A DNA stretch of 64,000 nt from an uncultured Streptococcus sp. Its GTDB lineage: Bacteria > Bacillota > Bacilli > Lactobacillales > Streptococcaceae. The stretch spans positions 1 to 64,000 of the forward strand of contig NZ_CAJPNR010000006.1 of the NCBI RefSeq assembly GCF_905372115.1, given 5' to 3'. The position numbers were made by a program, and so were the translations under genes. The notes under the pieces were generated by a model. That model did not search any database. It was given only the letters and a program-made list of their open reading frames with translations, and was not told where the DNA came from. The stretch's first letter is position 1, and each line of letters opens with the position of its first letter. Below, one piece after another: positions 9,044 to 15,999 of this stretch.

Positions 9044-9964
9044 ATGACTAACGAATTTCTTCACTTTGAAAAAATTAGCCGCCATACATGGCAAAACCTG
9101 CATCGTAAAACAACTCCGCCCCTGACCCAGGCCGAGCTCAACTCTATCAAGAGTTTCAATGATAAGATCAGCCTGCAAGACGTGACGGACATTTATTTAC
9201 CCTTGACTAACCTCATTCAAATCTATAAACGTTCTAAGGAAGACTTGGCTTTTTCCAAAGGGATTTTTCTACAAAAAGAGAGCCGGAAACAGCCCTTTAT
9301 CATCGGAGTTTCTGGCAGTGTGGCCGTTGGGAAATCCACCACCAGCCGTTTGCTGCAGATTTTGCTTTCTCGGACTTTTTCAAATGCGACAGTCGAGCTA
9401 GTTACCACAGATGGTTTTTTATTTCCGAATAAAACCTTGGAAGATCATGGCATTTTAAACCGCAAGGGTTTCCCAGAAAGCTATAATATGGAGCTGCTTC
9501 TTTCCTTTCTGGACAGCATAAAAAACGGTCAGGATTTCCAAATTCCCGTCTATTCACATGAGACTTACGATATCGTCCCTCAGGATATGCAGGAGGTAAA
9601 GGCTGCAGATTTTGTTATCGTCGAAGGCATCAATGTTTTCCAAAATCCACAGAACGAGCGCCTCTATATGACAGACTTCTTTGACTTTTCTATCTATGTC
9701 GATGCAGAAGTCGAAAATATTGAAAACTGGTATCTGGATCGCTTTAAAAAAATGCTGACGCTGGCTGAAAACGACCCCAAAAACTACTACCACCGCTTCA
9801 CCACGCAATCAGAAGAGGAAGTGGTGGCTTTCGCCCATAATGTCTGGAAAAGCATTAACCTTGTCAACCTGCTAGACTACATTGAGCCAACCCGCAATCG
9901 GGCAGAAATTATTCTGCACAAAGCTGGAAATCATGAAATTGATGAAATTTACTTAAAAAAATAA
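9044..9964 (+). CDS. coaA: Pantothenate kinase, type I
   Basis: 306 residues, the usual size for prokaryotic type I PanK. The P-loop is GSVAVGKST (about residues 90-98), followed by the VTTDGFLFPN motif and the YDIVPQD and RNRAEIIL segments typical of CoaA. It phosphorylates pantothenate, the first committed step of coenzyme A synthesis, in the cytoplasm. The ATG at 9044 follows CAGGAG by seven bases. It is transcribed away from the nucleoside operon and is followed by rpsT on the same strand, which has its own promoter. Confidence 0.97.
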   Translation: MTNEFLHFEKISRHTWQNLHRKTTPPLTQAELNSIKSFNDKISLQDVTDIYLPLTNLIQIYKRSKEDLAFSKGIFLQKESRKQPFIIGVSGSVAVGKSTTSRLLQILLSRTFSNATVELVTTDGFLFPNKTLEDHGILNRKGFPESYNMELLLSFLDSIKNGQDFQIPVYSHETYDIVPQDMQEVKAADFVIVEGINVFQNPQNERLYMTDFFDFSIYVDAEVENIENWYLDRFKKMLTLAENDPKNYYHRFTTQSEEEVVAFAHNVWKSINLVNLLDYIEPTRNRAEIILHKAGNHEIDEIYLKK

Positions 9965-9970
9965 AAAAGC

Positions 9971-9999
9971 TTGTCAAATCCTAACTTTTCATATATAAT
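9971..9999 (+). promoter_or_regulatory. rpsT promoter
   Basis: TTGTCA (9971-9976) and TATAAT (9994-9999) are separated by exactly 17 bp, a near-consensus sigma-70 type promoter right after coaA, as expected for a highly expressed ribosomal protein gene. Confidence 0.85.
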
Positions 10000-10034
10000 T
10001 AGATAGTTAGTATTTTCAATGGAGGTGAAACAAC

Positions 10035-10271
10035 TTGGCAAACATTAAATCAGCTATCAAACGCGCTGAATTGAACGTGAAACATAACGAAAAAAACTCA
10101 GCTCAAAAGTCAGCTATGCGTACTGCAATCAAAGCATTTGAAGCAAACCCATCTGAAGAACTTTTCCGTGCTGCTAGCTCAGCTATCGATAAAGCAGAAA
10201 CAAAAGGTTTGATCCACAAAAACAAAGCAAGCCGCGATAAAGCACGCCTTTCAGCTAAACTTGCTAAATAA
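10035..10271 (+). CDS. rpsT: 30S ribosomal protein S20
   Basis: 78 residues, rich in Lys and Ala, beginning MANIKSAIKRAE as in other streptococcal S20 proteins. It binds 16S rRNA early in small-subunit assembly. The start codon is TTG at 10035, with a full GGAGGTG ribosome site at 10021-10027. A weak UUG start is also known for rpsT in Escherichia coli, where it supports translational autoregulation, so the same may hold here. A strong promoter lies upstream and a terminator downstream. Confidence 0.97.
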   Translation: MANIKSAIKRAELNVKHNEKNSAQKSAMRTAIKAFEANPSEELFRAASSAIDKAETKGLIHKNKASRDKARLSAKLAK

Positions 10272-10283
10272 TGCATACAAAGG

Positions 10284-10304
10284 GAGCTCTCAGGAGCTTT
10301 TTTT
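10284..10304 (+). terminator. rpsT terminator
   Basis: A short GC-containing stem (AGCTC, loop TCAG, GAGCT) is followed by seven T residues, 13 bases after the rpsT stop codon. Confidence 0.8.
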
Positions 10305-10328
10305 GTTTCTCACACAAAGGAGAAAAGG

Positions 10329-10956
10329 ATGAAAATAGCAATTATCGGTTATTCCGGTTCTGGCAAATCCACTCTAGCAGTACAACTGTCCAACCACTAC
10401 TCCATTCCCAAACTTCACATGGATAGATTGCTATTTTTTACTCAATGAAAATCAAAGAGCAAACTAGGCAGCTAGCCGTAGGCAGTACTGGCGTACGTCA
10501 AGGCGACGCTAACGTGGTTTGAATTTGATTTTCGAAGAGTATCAACCTGGCTGGAAGGATAGTGACCATGATTGGATGCGAGAACAAATGGACAATTTTT
10601 TATCAAAAAATACCGACTGGGTCATTGATGGGAACTACTCTTGGTGTTTTTATGAACGGCGGATGGCAGAAGCCGACCAAATCATCTATCTCAACTTCTC
10701 TCGCTGGAACTGCCTCTATAGAGCTTTCAAACGCTATCTAAAATACCGTAACCGTACCAGAGAAAGCATGGCTCCAGGTTGCCCCGAAAAGTTTGACTGG
10801 GAGTTTATCTGCTGGGTTCTTTGGAAAGGACGGCGCCAGACAGCACTGGCAAGATATAATAGAATCCTACAAACCTTTCCTCAGAAATTCTACGAATTAA
10901 GGAACCAAAAAGAATTGACCAACTTCTTACAGAACCTAAAAACAAGCGAGCCCTAA
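10329..10956 (+). pseudogene. P-loop kinase (FlaR/topology-modulation-like), disrupted by a repeat insertion
   Basis: The gene starts at ATG 10329 after AAAGGAGAAAAGG and encodes MKIAIIGYSGSGKST, a Walker A P-loop, but stops at a TGA (10446-10448) after 39 codons inside an inserted repeat. The rest of the protein resumes at about 10543 (QPGWKDSDHDW..WVIDGNYSW) and runs to 10956. The combined product resembles the adenylate-kinase-like DNA topology modulation protein FlaR family of about 175 residues. Taking out the 103 bases from TA to TA (10439-10541) rejoins both halves in frame. A TTG-started C-terminal piece (from 10519) could be translated, but it would lack the P-loop, so I treat the whole as a pseudogene. 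Confidence 0.85.
10439..10541. repeat. MITE-like short interspersed repeat inside the kinase gene
   Basis: About 103 bases bounded by TA dinucleotides. The ends form an imperfect terminal inverted repeat: TACTC, four unmatched bases, then AAAATCAAA on the left, and the same pattern on the right end read in reverse. The interior (AAACTAGGCAGCTAGCC and AAGGCGACGCTAACGTGG segments) resembles a small non-coding repeat that I recall as frequent in pneumococcus and other mitis-group streptococci. TA boundaries suggest mobilisation by an IS630/mariner-type transposase, as proposed for RUP elements. I cannot confirm which named family it belongs to. Confidence 0.75.
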
Positions 10957-10972
10957 TGACTCACTTGTTTTT
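10938..10972. terminator. Bidirectional terminator between the broken kinase gene and tetR
   Basis: AAAACAAG.GAG pairs with CTC.CTTGTTTTT around a short loop. The A and T runs on both sides suit termination of the plus-strand pseudogene and of the minus-strand TetR gene, whose stop codon lies at the edge of the hairpin. Confidence 0.8.
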
Positions 10973-11546
10973 ATTTGATTTTCTTTTTCTGGGGAAAGAG
11001 GGGCAGACCTAAAGAAGCTATTTTTTCAGCTGGAACCTTCATGCCGTCCTTAATCCACTTGGAGAGAACGGAAACAACTGCTGAACTCCAGAAGGAATTC
11101 ATATAAGAGTTAGTTGTTTTCTTAGCATTGCGATTACGCTTTTCCAAAAAGTCAAATACAGCCTGAGTCAGCAGCTTTTCAAAATTATAGTCGATGGCTA
11201 GGCTGATAACCCGAGCTTCTTTCTTAGCTTCCTTAAAAAGAAAAAGCCAAATTTGGTACATCTCCGTTTTAAAGTTAAACTCTTCCAATTTATCCGTAAT
11301 GCCTTGAACAGTGTTTTTAAAAATCTCTTCCAGAATCTGCTCTTTAGAGCTATAATTGCGGTAAAATGCAGCGCGGGAAACCCCTGCTCGCTCAACCAGC
11401 TCTGAAATCGTGATTTTTTTTAGCTCTTTCTTCTCAAGCAACTGCATGAGAGAAATTTCCAGAGACTCTCTCGTGATTTGATTGGATTCCTGATTGTATT
11501 TCTTTAAATTCGCGAGTGATTTTTCCGATATTTTCTTTTCCGACAT
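10971..11546 (-). CDS. TetR/AcrR-family transcriptional regulator
   Basis: 191 residues. The N-terminal helix-turn-helix (about residues 43-75, ITISELVERAGVSRAAFYRNYSS) is a clear TetR_N domain, and the C-terminal part is the usual variable helical ligand and dimer domain. It is divergent from the DegV-family gene, and a perfect 11-bp inverted repeat lies between the two genes, so the likely target is the degV promoter and perhaps its own. Its ligand is unknown. Because DegV proteins bind fatty acids, an acyl-CoA or fatty acid ligand is a reasonable guess, but nothing in the sequence proves it. Confidence 0.88.
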   Translation of the reverse strand: MSEKKISEKSLANLKKYNQESNQITRESLEISLMQLLEKKELKKITISELVERAGVSRAAFYRNYSSKEQILEEIFKNTVQGITDKLEEFNFKTEMYQIWLFLFKEAKKEARVISLAIDYNFEKLLTQAVFDFLEKRNRNAKKTTNSYMNSFWSSAVVSVLSKWIKDGMKVPAEKIASLGLPLFPQKKKIK

Positions 11547-11608
11547 AACAATTTCTTCCCTCTTGTCTCAGCTGACAGTTTCCGCTTTCTAGTAAGCATT
11601 CTTCATGT

Positions 11609-11614
11609 TATAAT
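11609..11614 (+). promoter_or_regulatory. Likely -10 element of the degV promoter
   Basis: A perfect TATAAT lies about 67 bases upstream of the degV ATG. No good -35 is seen at 17 bp (the region reads TTTCTA), which would suit a regulated promoter. Confidence 0.5.
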
Positions 11615-11630
11615 TGTAAAAAAAGACAGG

Positions 11631-11670
11631 TTTTTTGTCAATTTTTTTATTGTACATACTTGACAAAAAA
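11631..11670. promoter_or_regulatory. Candidate TetR operator upstream of degV
   Basis: TTTTTTGTCAA at 11631-11641 and its exact reverse complement TTGACAAAAAA at 11660-11670 form an 11-bp perfect inverted repeat with an 18-base spacer. It lies between the putative -10 and the degV ribosome site, where a bound repressor would block transcription. The spacing is wider than for most TetR sites, so it could also be two half sites or an RNA hairpin. Confidence 0.5.
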
Positions 11671-11680
11671 GGAGAAAAAT

Positions 11681-12523
11681 ATGACTTGGAAAATTATAGC
11701 CGACTCTGGCTGTGACTTTCGTGAAATGACAAACTTAGCTAAAGACACCCAGTTTGAAAGTGTTCCCTTGACCATTCAAGTGGAAAATGAAATCTTTGTA
11801 GATAATAAGGAACTTGATATTGACCTGATGATGGAGAAGATGTATGCTTCTTCTGCTGCTTCAAAGTCCGCCTGCCCTAGTCCAGATGACTATCTCAAAA
11901 GCTTTGAGGGAGCTGACAAGATCTTTGTGGTGACTATCACTGGAACTCTATCTGGCAGCAATAATAGTGCACAGGTTGCTAAGAAAATCTTTTTAGAAGA
12001 ACATCCTGATGCCCAGATTCATGTCATTGATAGTCTTTCTGCAGGCGGCGAGGTGGACTTACTTGTGACTAAACTCAATGAACTCATTCAGCAAGATCTC
12101 AGCTTTGATGAAGTCGTTGAAGTCATTAATCGCTATCAAGAGAAAACCAAGCTTCTCTTCGTTCTGGCAAAGGTAGATAACTTGGTCAAAAACGGCCGAC
12201 TGAGCAAACTTCTGGGAACCGTTGTCGGCTTGCTCAATATCCGTATGGTCGGTGAAGCTAGCCAGACCGGAACGCTAGAGCTTCTGCAAAAGGCACGAGG
12301 TCCGAAAAAGGCTCTCGCTTCTGCAATCGAAGAGCTACTCAAAGCTGGTTACAAGGGTGGCCGACTCATCATCGCTCACCGCAATAACGAAAAATTCTGC
12401 CAGCAATTTAGTCAACTGGTACAAGAAAAGTATCCCCAAGCTCAAATCGAAACGGTGCCGACTTCAGGCCTCTGCAGCTTCTATGCTGAGGAAGGCGGAA
12501 TCTTAATGGGCTACGAAATCTAA
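11681..12523 (+). CDS. DegV-family fatty acid-binding protein (FakB-like)
   Basis: 280 residues, PF02645. The family motifs are visible: the N-terminal ADSGCD segment, TITGTLSGSNNSA around residue 93 whose Thr-Ser contact the fatty acid carboxylate, and the C-terminal RLIIAHRNN segment. FakB proteins hold a fatty acid while the kinase FakA phosphorylates it, so that exogenous fatty acids enter phospholipid synthesis. Streptococci carry several paralogues with different chain preference, and which one this is cannot be read. I chose ATG 11681 because AAGGAG lies seven bases upstream, and the TTG at 11660 is in the operator. The divergent TetR gene is the probable regulator. Confidence 0.88.
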   Translation: MTWKIIADSGCDFREMTNLAKDTQFESVPLTIQVENEIFVDNKELDIDLMMEKMYASSAASKSACPSPDDYLKSFEGADKIFVVTITGTLSGSNNSAQVAKKIFLEEHPDAQIHVIDSLSAGGEVDLLVTKLNELIQQDLSFDEVVEVINRYQEKTKLLFVLAKVDNLVKNGRLSKLLGTVVGLLNIRMVGEASQTGTLELLQKARGPKKALASAIEELLKAGYKGGRLIIAHRNNEKFCQQFSQLVQEKYPQAQIETVPTSGLCSFYAEEGGILMGYEI

Positions 12524-12534
12524 TACGACATCTA

Positions 12535-12583
12535 AAAAAGTAAAGGATTAGGCTAAGATAATTGACCTAATCCTTTACTTTTT
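12535..12583. terminator. Long stem terminator after degV
   Basis: An 18-bp perfect stem (arms 12535-12552 and 12566-12583, each containing GTAAAGGATTAGG or its complement) ends in a T run. Its right arm overlaps the -35 of the next gene, so termination and initiation are packed together. Confidence 0.9.
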
Positions 12584-12602
12584 CGATTTAATTCGCTATA
12601 AT
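12574..12602 (+). promoter_or_regulatory. Promoter of the XRE-S24 regulator gene
   Basis: TTTACT (12574-12579) and TATAAT (12597-12602) at 17-bp spacing, 26 bases before the ATG at 12628. The -35 overlaps the degV terminator stem. Confidence 0.7.
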
Positions 12603-12627
12603 AAAACCAAGTAAAGGAGTTGATATT

Positions 12628-13401
12628 ATGGCCAGAGGAAGAGGCGCCGCAAGCCCCCAAGACAAGGAAGCAAGTCTTCTCATTTCTAAAAAACTCAAAG
12701 AACTTCTCAAGGAAACAGGTAAAAAACAAGTCGAATTATCTCGTGAAACAGGCATTCCTGCTAGTACACTGACTGGCTATATCAAAGGAACATCTCTGCC
12801 TATCGCAGCCAATCTAGAAAAGATTGCAAGATTTTTTGAGGTAGAGGTCAAAGAAATCGACCCTCGTTACCGACTAATTGCAGATATCCCTCAGCAATTT
12901 CCCGATTTAAATCGTATTTATCAGCAACTTGACCAAGACAGACAGGAGAAAGGATTAAAGCTACTAGAAGCTAGCCTGACTGAGCAAGAAACACAAGCCA
13001 ACTTAAAGGACGACTACTTCCCCTACTTGGTCTATGAGAATTACTATCTCTCTCAGCATAAGCCTGAACAAGCTGATTTAGTCTGGCTGGACAGAGAAAT
13101 TGACTACGATATTGCCCTTTGGGTACGAACTGACTCGTTAGAGCCCAAGTATCCGAGAGATTCCGTAGCGCTAATCAAGCAGACTCATTTTGAGCTTGCT
13201 GGGGCTATCTATGCTATCGATTATGACGGCCAAACCATTATAAAAAGGGTCTTCAACGATCCATCCGGCATCCGTCTGATTTCCCTTAATAAAAAATACA
13301 GTGATAAGTTTATCCCGCATGAGGAAGAACCTAAACTTATCGGTCGAGTTATGGCGACTTTCATGCCACTGGATGTAGAAAAAATAAAGAAAAACAAATA
13401 A
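12628..13401 (+). CDS. XRE-type regulator with S24 (LexA-like) peptidase domain, HdiR-like
   Basis: 257 residues. Residues about 17-75 form an XRE/Cro helix-turn-helix (GKKQVELSRETGIPASTLTGYIKG). The C-terminal half is an S24 LexA/UmuD-type domain with the Ser-Lys dyad in place: Ser170 in TDSLEPKYPRD and Lys206 in TIIKRV. This architecture is that of HdiR, a heat- and DNA-damage-responsive repressor of Lactococcus. Family knowledge would predict RecA-stimulated self-cleavage, but I see no Ala-Gly or Cys-Gly bond in the region before Ser170, so autocleavage is uncertain. The ATG follows AAAGGAG by seven bases. The gene is monocistronic with its own promoter and terminator. Confidence 0.85.
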   Translation: MARGRGAASPQDKEASLLISKKLKELLKETGKKQVELSRETGIPASTLTGYIKGTSLPIAANLEKIARFFEVEVKEIDPRYRLIADIPQQFPDLNRIYQQLDQDRQEKGLKLLEASLTEQETQANLKDDYFPYLVYENYYLSQHKPEQADLVWLDREIDYDIALWVRTDSLEPKYPRDSVALIKQTHFELAGAIYAIDYDGQTIIKRVFNDPSGIRLISLNKKYSDKFIPHEEEPKLIGRVMATFMPLDVEKIKKNK

Positions 13402-13433
13402 CAGCTCTGCAAATGTACAGAGCTGTTATTTTT
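13397..13433 (+). terminator. Terminator of the XRE-S24 gene
   Basis: AATAACAGCTCTG and CAGAGCTGTTATT form a 13-bp stem around an 8-base loop, followed by a T run. The stem begins inside the last codons of the gene. Confidence 0.88.
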
Positions 13434-13437
13434 ACAG

Positions 13438-13471
13438 TCAAAAAATCAGAAAGTCTTTCGACTTCCTGATG
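13438..13471 (-). terminator. Terminator of the ABC exporter operon
   Basis: On the minus strand ATCAG.AAGTC, loop GAAA, GACTT.CTGAT is followed by six T residues, just past the permease stop codon at 13477. Confidence 0.8.
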
Positions 13472-13476
13472 CTTGT

Positions 13477-15114
13477 TTAATAAAATACTACTAGCTCTTC
13501 ATTCAGCTTTTTCATGTAGTGTTTGTGGACTATGTAAGACAACACAGCTAAGCCTGCTAAAACTAGAGCGACTATCACATAAATTACCAGAGGCGCAAGA
13601 ACATTGGATATAAAGAAGAGAAGAGTAATGACAATCAACATTCCTAAAATCAGAGCGATGGCTAAGAGAGTTTTCACCATATTATTTTCTCGGCTCATCA
13701 ATTCTGTGACATTGGACCAATTGGTCACGAGATGCTTGTAGTCTCGGTAGTAACCCCAAGAACTCCACATTAGACTAATCAAGGCCCAAACAATCACCAT
13801 GCCCAAGAAAGTCAATGGATGCATACCGGAAACAAGACTGGTTATCAAAAGCAAGGTCAAAGGCAGGATAGACTGGACGGCAAAGAGTTGCCAAAACTTC
13901 AGATGAATATATTGCTTCAAATCAAAGGGGAGAACCTTGAGATAATCAAAATTTTCCCTTTCCAGAGAAATCCCAATAGCCGTAAGGTTGCTGCCGCCTG
14001 AGTTTAGCGTTGCAATCAAAACAGCCAAGGCCATCATTGGCAAGAGGAAACGCGGTCCCAGATAAGGAGTCAAAGACAGGCCGCCTTGTATCATACCCAT
14101 TCCCATACTGAAAATGACAATGTAAGGGAGAAAGGCCGACATAAAAATGGCCTGCATAATGACAGAACCCTCGCTCAAGAGCCTGATATTGTAGCGCAAG
14201 ACAAACTTTTTAAGATTTTTTGCTTCCGCAATATTGATGTCATGCACGCGCTCCCGCTTTCCTACTGAAGAGCCCGTCATGAGAGCTGCCTCATAAAATT
14301 CTGGAATCACCTTGGTCTTTACGATGAAAAATAGAAGAGCCGCAACTGCCACCCATCCCAAAAATCCCAGCAAGGACGCTGTATGAAAAGGATGAAGAAT
14401 AAAATCATAAAAGGCTTGAACTGGCGGGAAGAAAGCTTTAACCTCTGTACGATTTATGACGCTTCTGCTGTTCATTTGATTAATCATAAAATAGAGGAAA
14501 AAGGAGCCAACGGAAACAAGAGCCAGAATGACATTGGACAGGATGGTCTTGTACTTTCGGAAAAAGGCTGTCTTGGTAATAAAGTGGACGGCAATCAAAA
14601 TCAGAAAGGTGATAACTGAACTTAAAATCAGAATAGCAAGCAGAGCCAAGGGAAGCCCAAAGAAAGGATTACCACCTTGAAAAGCCAAAATCAAGAAATA
14701 ACTGAACATAGGCAAAATGGCAATCAGCAAGGTCAGAATAACCGAAATGCTTTTGCCGACAATGATTTCTGCTTCGCTAAAAGCATAGGGACGATAAGAC
14801 TGCAAGTCCTTGCTTTCATAAAAGACATTGTAAAAAACCAGAAAGCCCTGAGACATAGAAAAGAGAGCAAAAGCGGAAACCAAATTGGCAAAGAGACCAG
14901 GATTGCCAACCAGTTGGTTCAGGGAGCCCATCAAGCCGAAAAGAAAGAGATAGACCAGTCCTAAAATCAGATACATGCGGATGGCCTTCAGCGATACATT
15001 GACCTTGCGCTCAGGATTCTTAGCTTGCATCTTGCGGTACTGCTGCAGCTGAGACGGCTGAATGGCGTAGAGGATGTTGATATCAACGAGTTTTTTTATA
15101 GCTTTAATTCGCAT
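13477..15114 (-). CDS. ABC-2 type transporter permease
   Basis: 545 residues with about ten to twelve hydrophobic segments in two blocks, typical of large exporter permeases that work with one separate ATPase. There is no recognisable substrate-specific motif. The start ATG at 15114 follows GAGGTGAG and overlaps the stop of the ATPase gene by 11 bases, so the two are translationally coupled and form one transporter. The substrate is unknown. There is no immunity, bacteriocin or two-component gene next to it to suggest a role. Confidence 0.82.
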   Translation of the reverse strand: MRIKAIKKLVDINILYAIQPSQLQQYRKMQAKNPERKVNVSLKAIRMYLILGLVYLFLFGLMGSLNQLVGNPGLFANLVSAFALFSMSQGFLVFYNVFYESKDLQSYRPYAFSEAEIIVGKSISVILTLLIAILPMFSYFLILAFQGGNPFFGLPLALLAILILSSVITFLILIAVHFITKTAFFRKYKTILSNVILALVSVGSFFLYFMINQMNSRSVINRTEVKAFFPPVQAFYDFILHPFHTASLLGFLGWVAVAALLFFIVKTKVIPEFYEAALMTGSSVGKRERVHDINIAEAKNLKKFVLRYNIRLLSEGSVIMQAIFMSAFLPYIVIFSMGMGMIQGGLSLTPYLGPRFLLPMMALAVLIATLNSGGSNLTAIGISLERENFDYLKVLPFDLKQYIHLKFWQLFAVQSILPLTLLLITSLVSGMHPLTFLGMVIVWALISLMWSSWGYYRDYKHLVTNWSNVTELMSRENNMVKTLLAIALILGMLIVITLLFFISNVLAPLVIYVIVALVLAGLAVLSYIVHKHYMKKLNEELVVFY

Positions 15115-15847
15115 CAGGACTCACCTCTTCTCTACGGCCTGCCAGACCAAGATAAATGGTTTCAAGAGACTGTTCTGGATGTTGACCTTTTAGTTCTTCA
15201 ATCGTTCCGTAGAAAATCAATTTCCCTTTTTTGAGAATAGCCACCTTATCACAGAGCTGCTCTGCCACTTCCAAGACGTGGGTTGAAAAGAGAACTGTAT
15301 TTCCTTTGTCTGCATGCTGGCGCATCATCTGCTTGAGGTCAAAAGCTGCCTGCGGATCAAGACCAGTCAGCGGCTCATCCAGCACCCAAATATCAGGGTC
15401 AGACAAAAGCGCCGCTATGACGAAGACTTTTTGTCTCATCCCATGAGAAAATGAATCAATAACCTCATACCGATGAGAGCCAAAGTCAAAAATATGGAGC
15501 AGATTTCCCAGTCGCTCTTCGACTTCAGCATTTGTCATATCGTAAGAAGTCGCTACCAGTTCCCAGAACTCATTGGCAGTTAGGCGCAAAAATAAATCTG
15601 GTGAATCAGCTACATAGCCGATTTTTTTCTTGACTTCCAAGCGATTAGCTGATAATTCTTTCCCATCTACAAAAATCTGTCCACTGCTAGGATTGATGAC
15701 GCTGACCAAGGACTTAATGGTAGTAGATTTTCCAGCGCCATTGTGACCAATCAGACCAACGATTTCTCCGCTTTGCAAGGTCAGATTCAGCTGATTGAGA
15801 GCTACCGTTCCTTCATAAACTTTAGTGACATCTTTAAATTCAATCAT
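15104..15847 (-). CDS. ABC transporter ATP-binding protein
   Basis: 247 residues, one ABC ATPase domain of the drug/exporter type. Walker A is GHNGAGKST (about 36-44). The signature is the variant SFSHGMRQK instead of LSGGQ, and Walker B with its catalytic Glu is IWVLDEPLTGLDP, followed by the H-loop STHVLE. It energises the permease encoded downstream. The start at 15847 is preceded by AAAGGAG, and a minus-strand TATACT at 15881-15886 could be its -10. The variant signature SHGMRQK is common in EcsA-like exporter ATPases. Confidence 0.9.
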   Translation of the reverse strand: MIEFKDVTKVYEGTVALNQLNLTLQSGEIVGLIGHNGAGKSTTIKSLVSVINPSSGQIFVDGKELSANRLEVKKKIGYVADSPDLFLRLTANEFWELVATSYDMTNAEVEERLGNLLHIFDFGSHRYEVIDSFSHGMRQKVFVIAALLSDPDIWVLDEPLTGLDPQAAFDLKQMMRQHADKGNTVLFSTHVLEVAEQLCDKVAILKKGKLIFYGTIEELKGQHPEQSLETIYLGLAGRREEVSPDAN

Positions 15848-15942
15848 AAGAGAGCTCCTTTACCGATTTCTATAAAGATTAGTATACTCTTTTTGCAGCT
15901 TTTTGTCTCGTCTCTGCCTAAAGTCGGATATAAGATAAAGCT

Positions 15943-15987
15943 AAAAGCAGCTGAACTTCATCTAACTATGAAATTCTAGCTGCTTTT
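15943..15987 (-). terminator. Terminator of the wall-anchored peptidase gene
   Basis: AAAAGCAGCT (15943-15952) pairs with AGCTGCTTTT (15978-15987), with additional pairing of ACTTCAT and ATGAA inside. It lies 13 bases beyond the peptidase stop codon. Confidence 0.8.
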
Positions 15988-15999
15988 TGAACAGAACCA

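Noticed and set aside
10519..10956. Independent 145-codon gene starting at TTG
   Set aside because: Its first codons come from the inserted repeat, there is no ribosome site, and the protein is the C-terminal part of a P-loop kinase whose first part lies just upstream.
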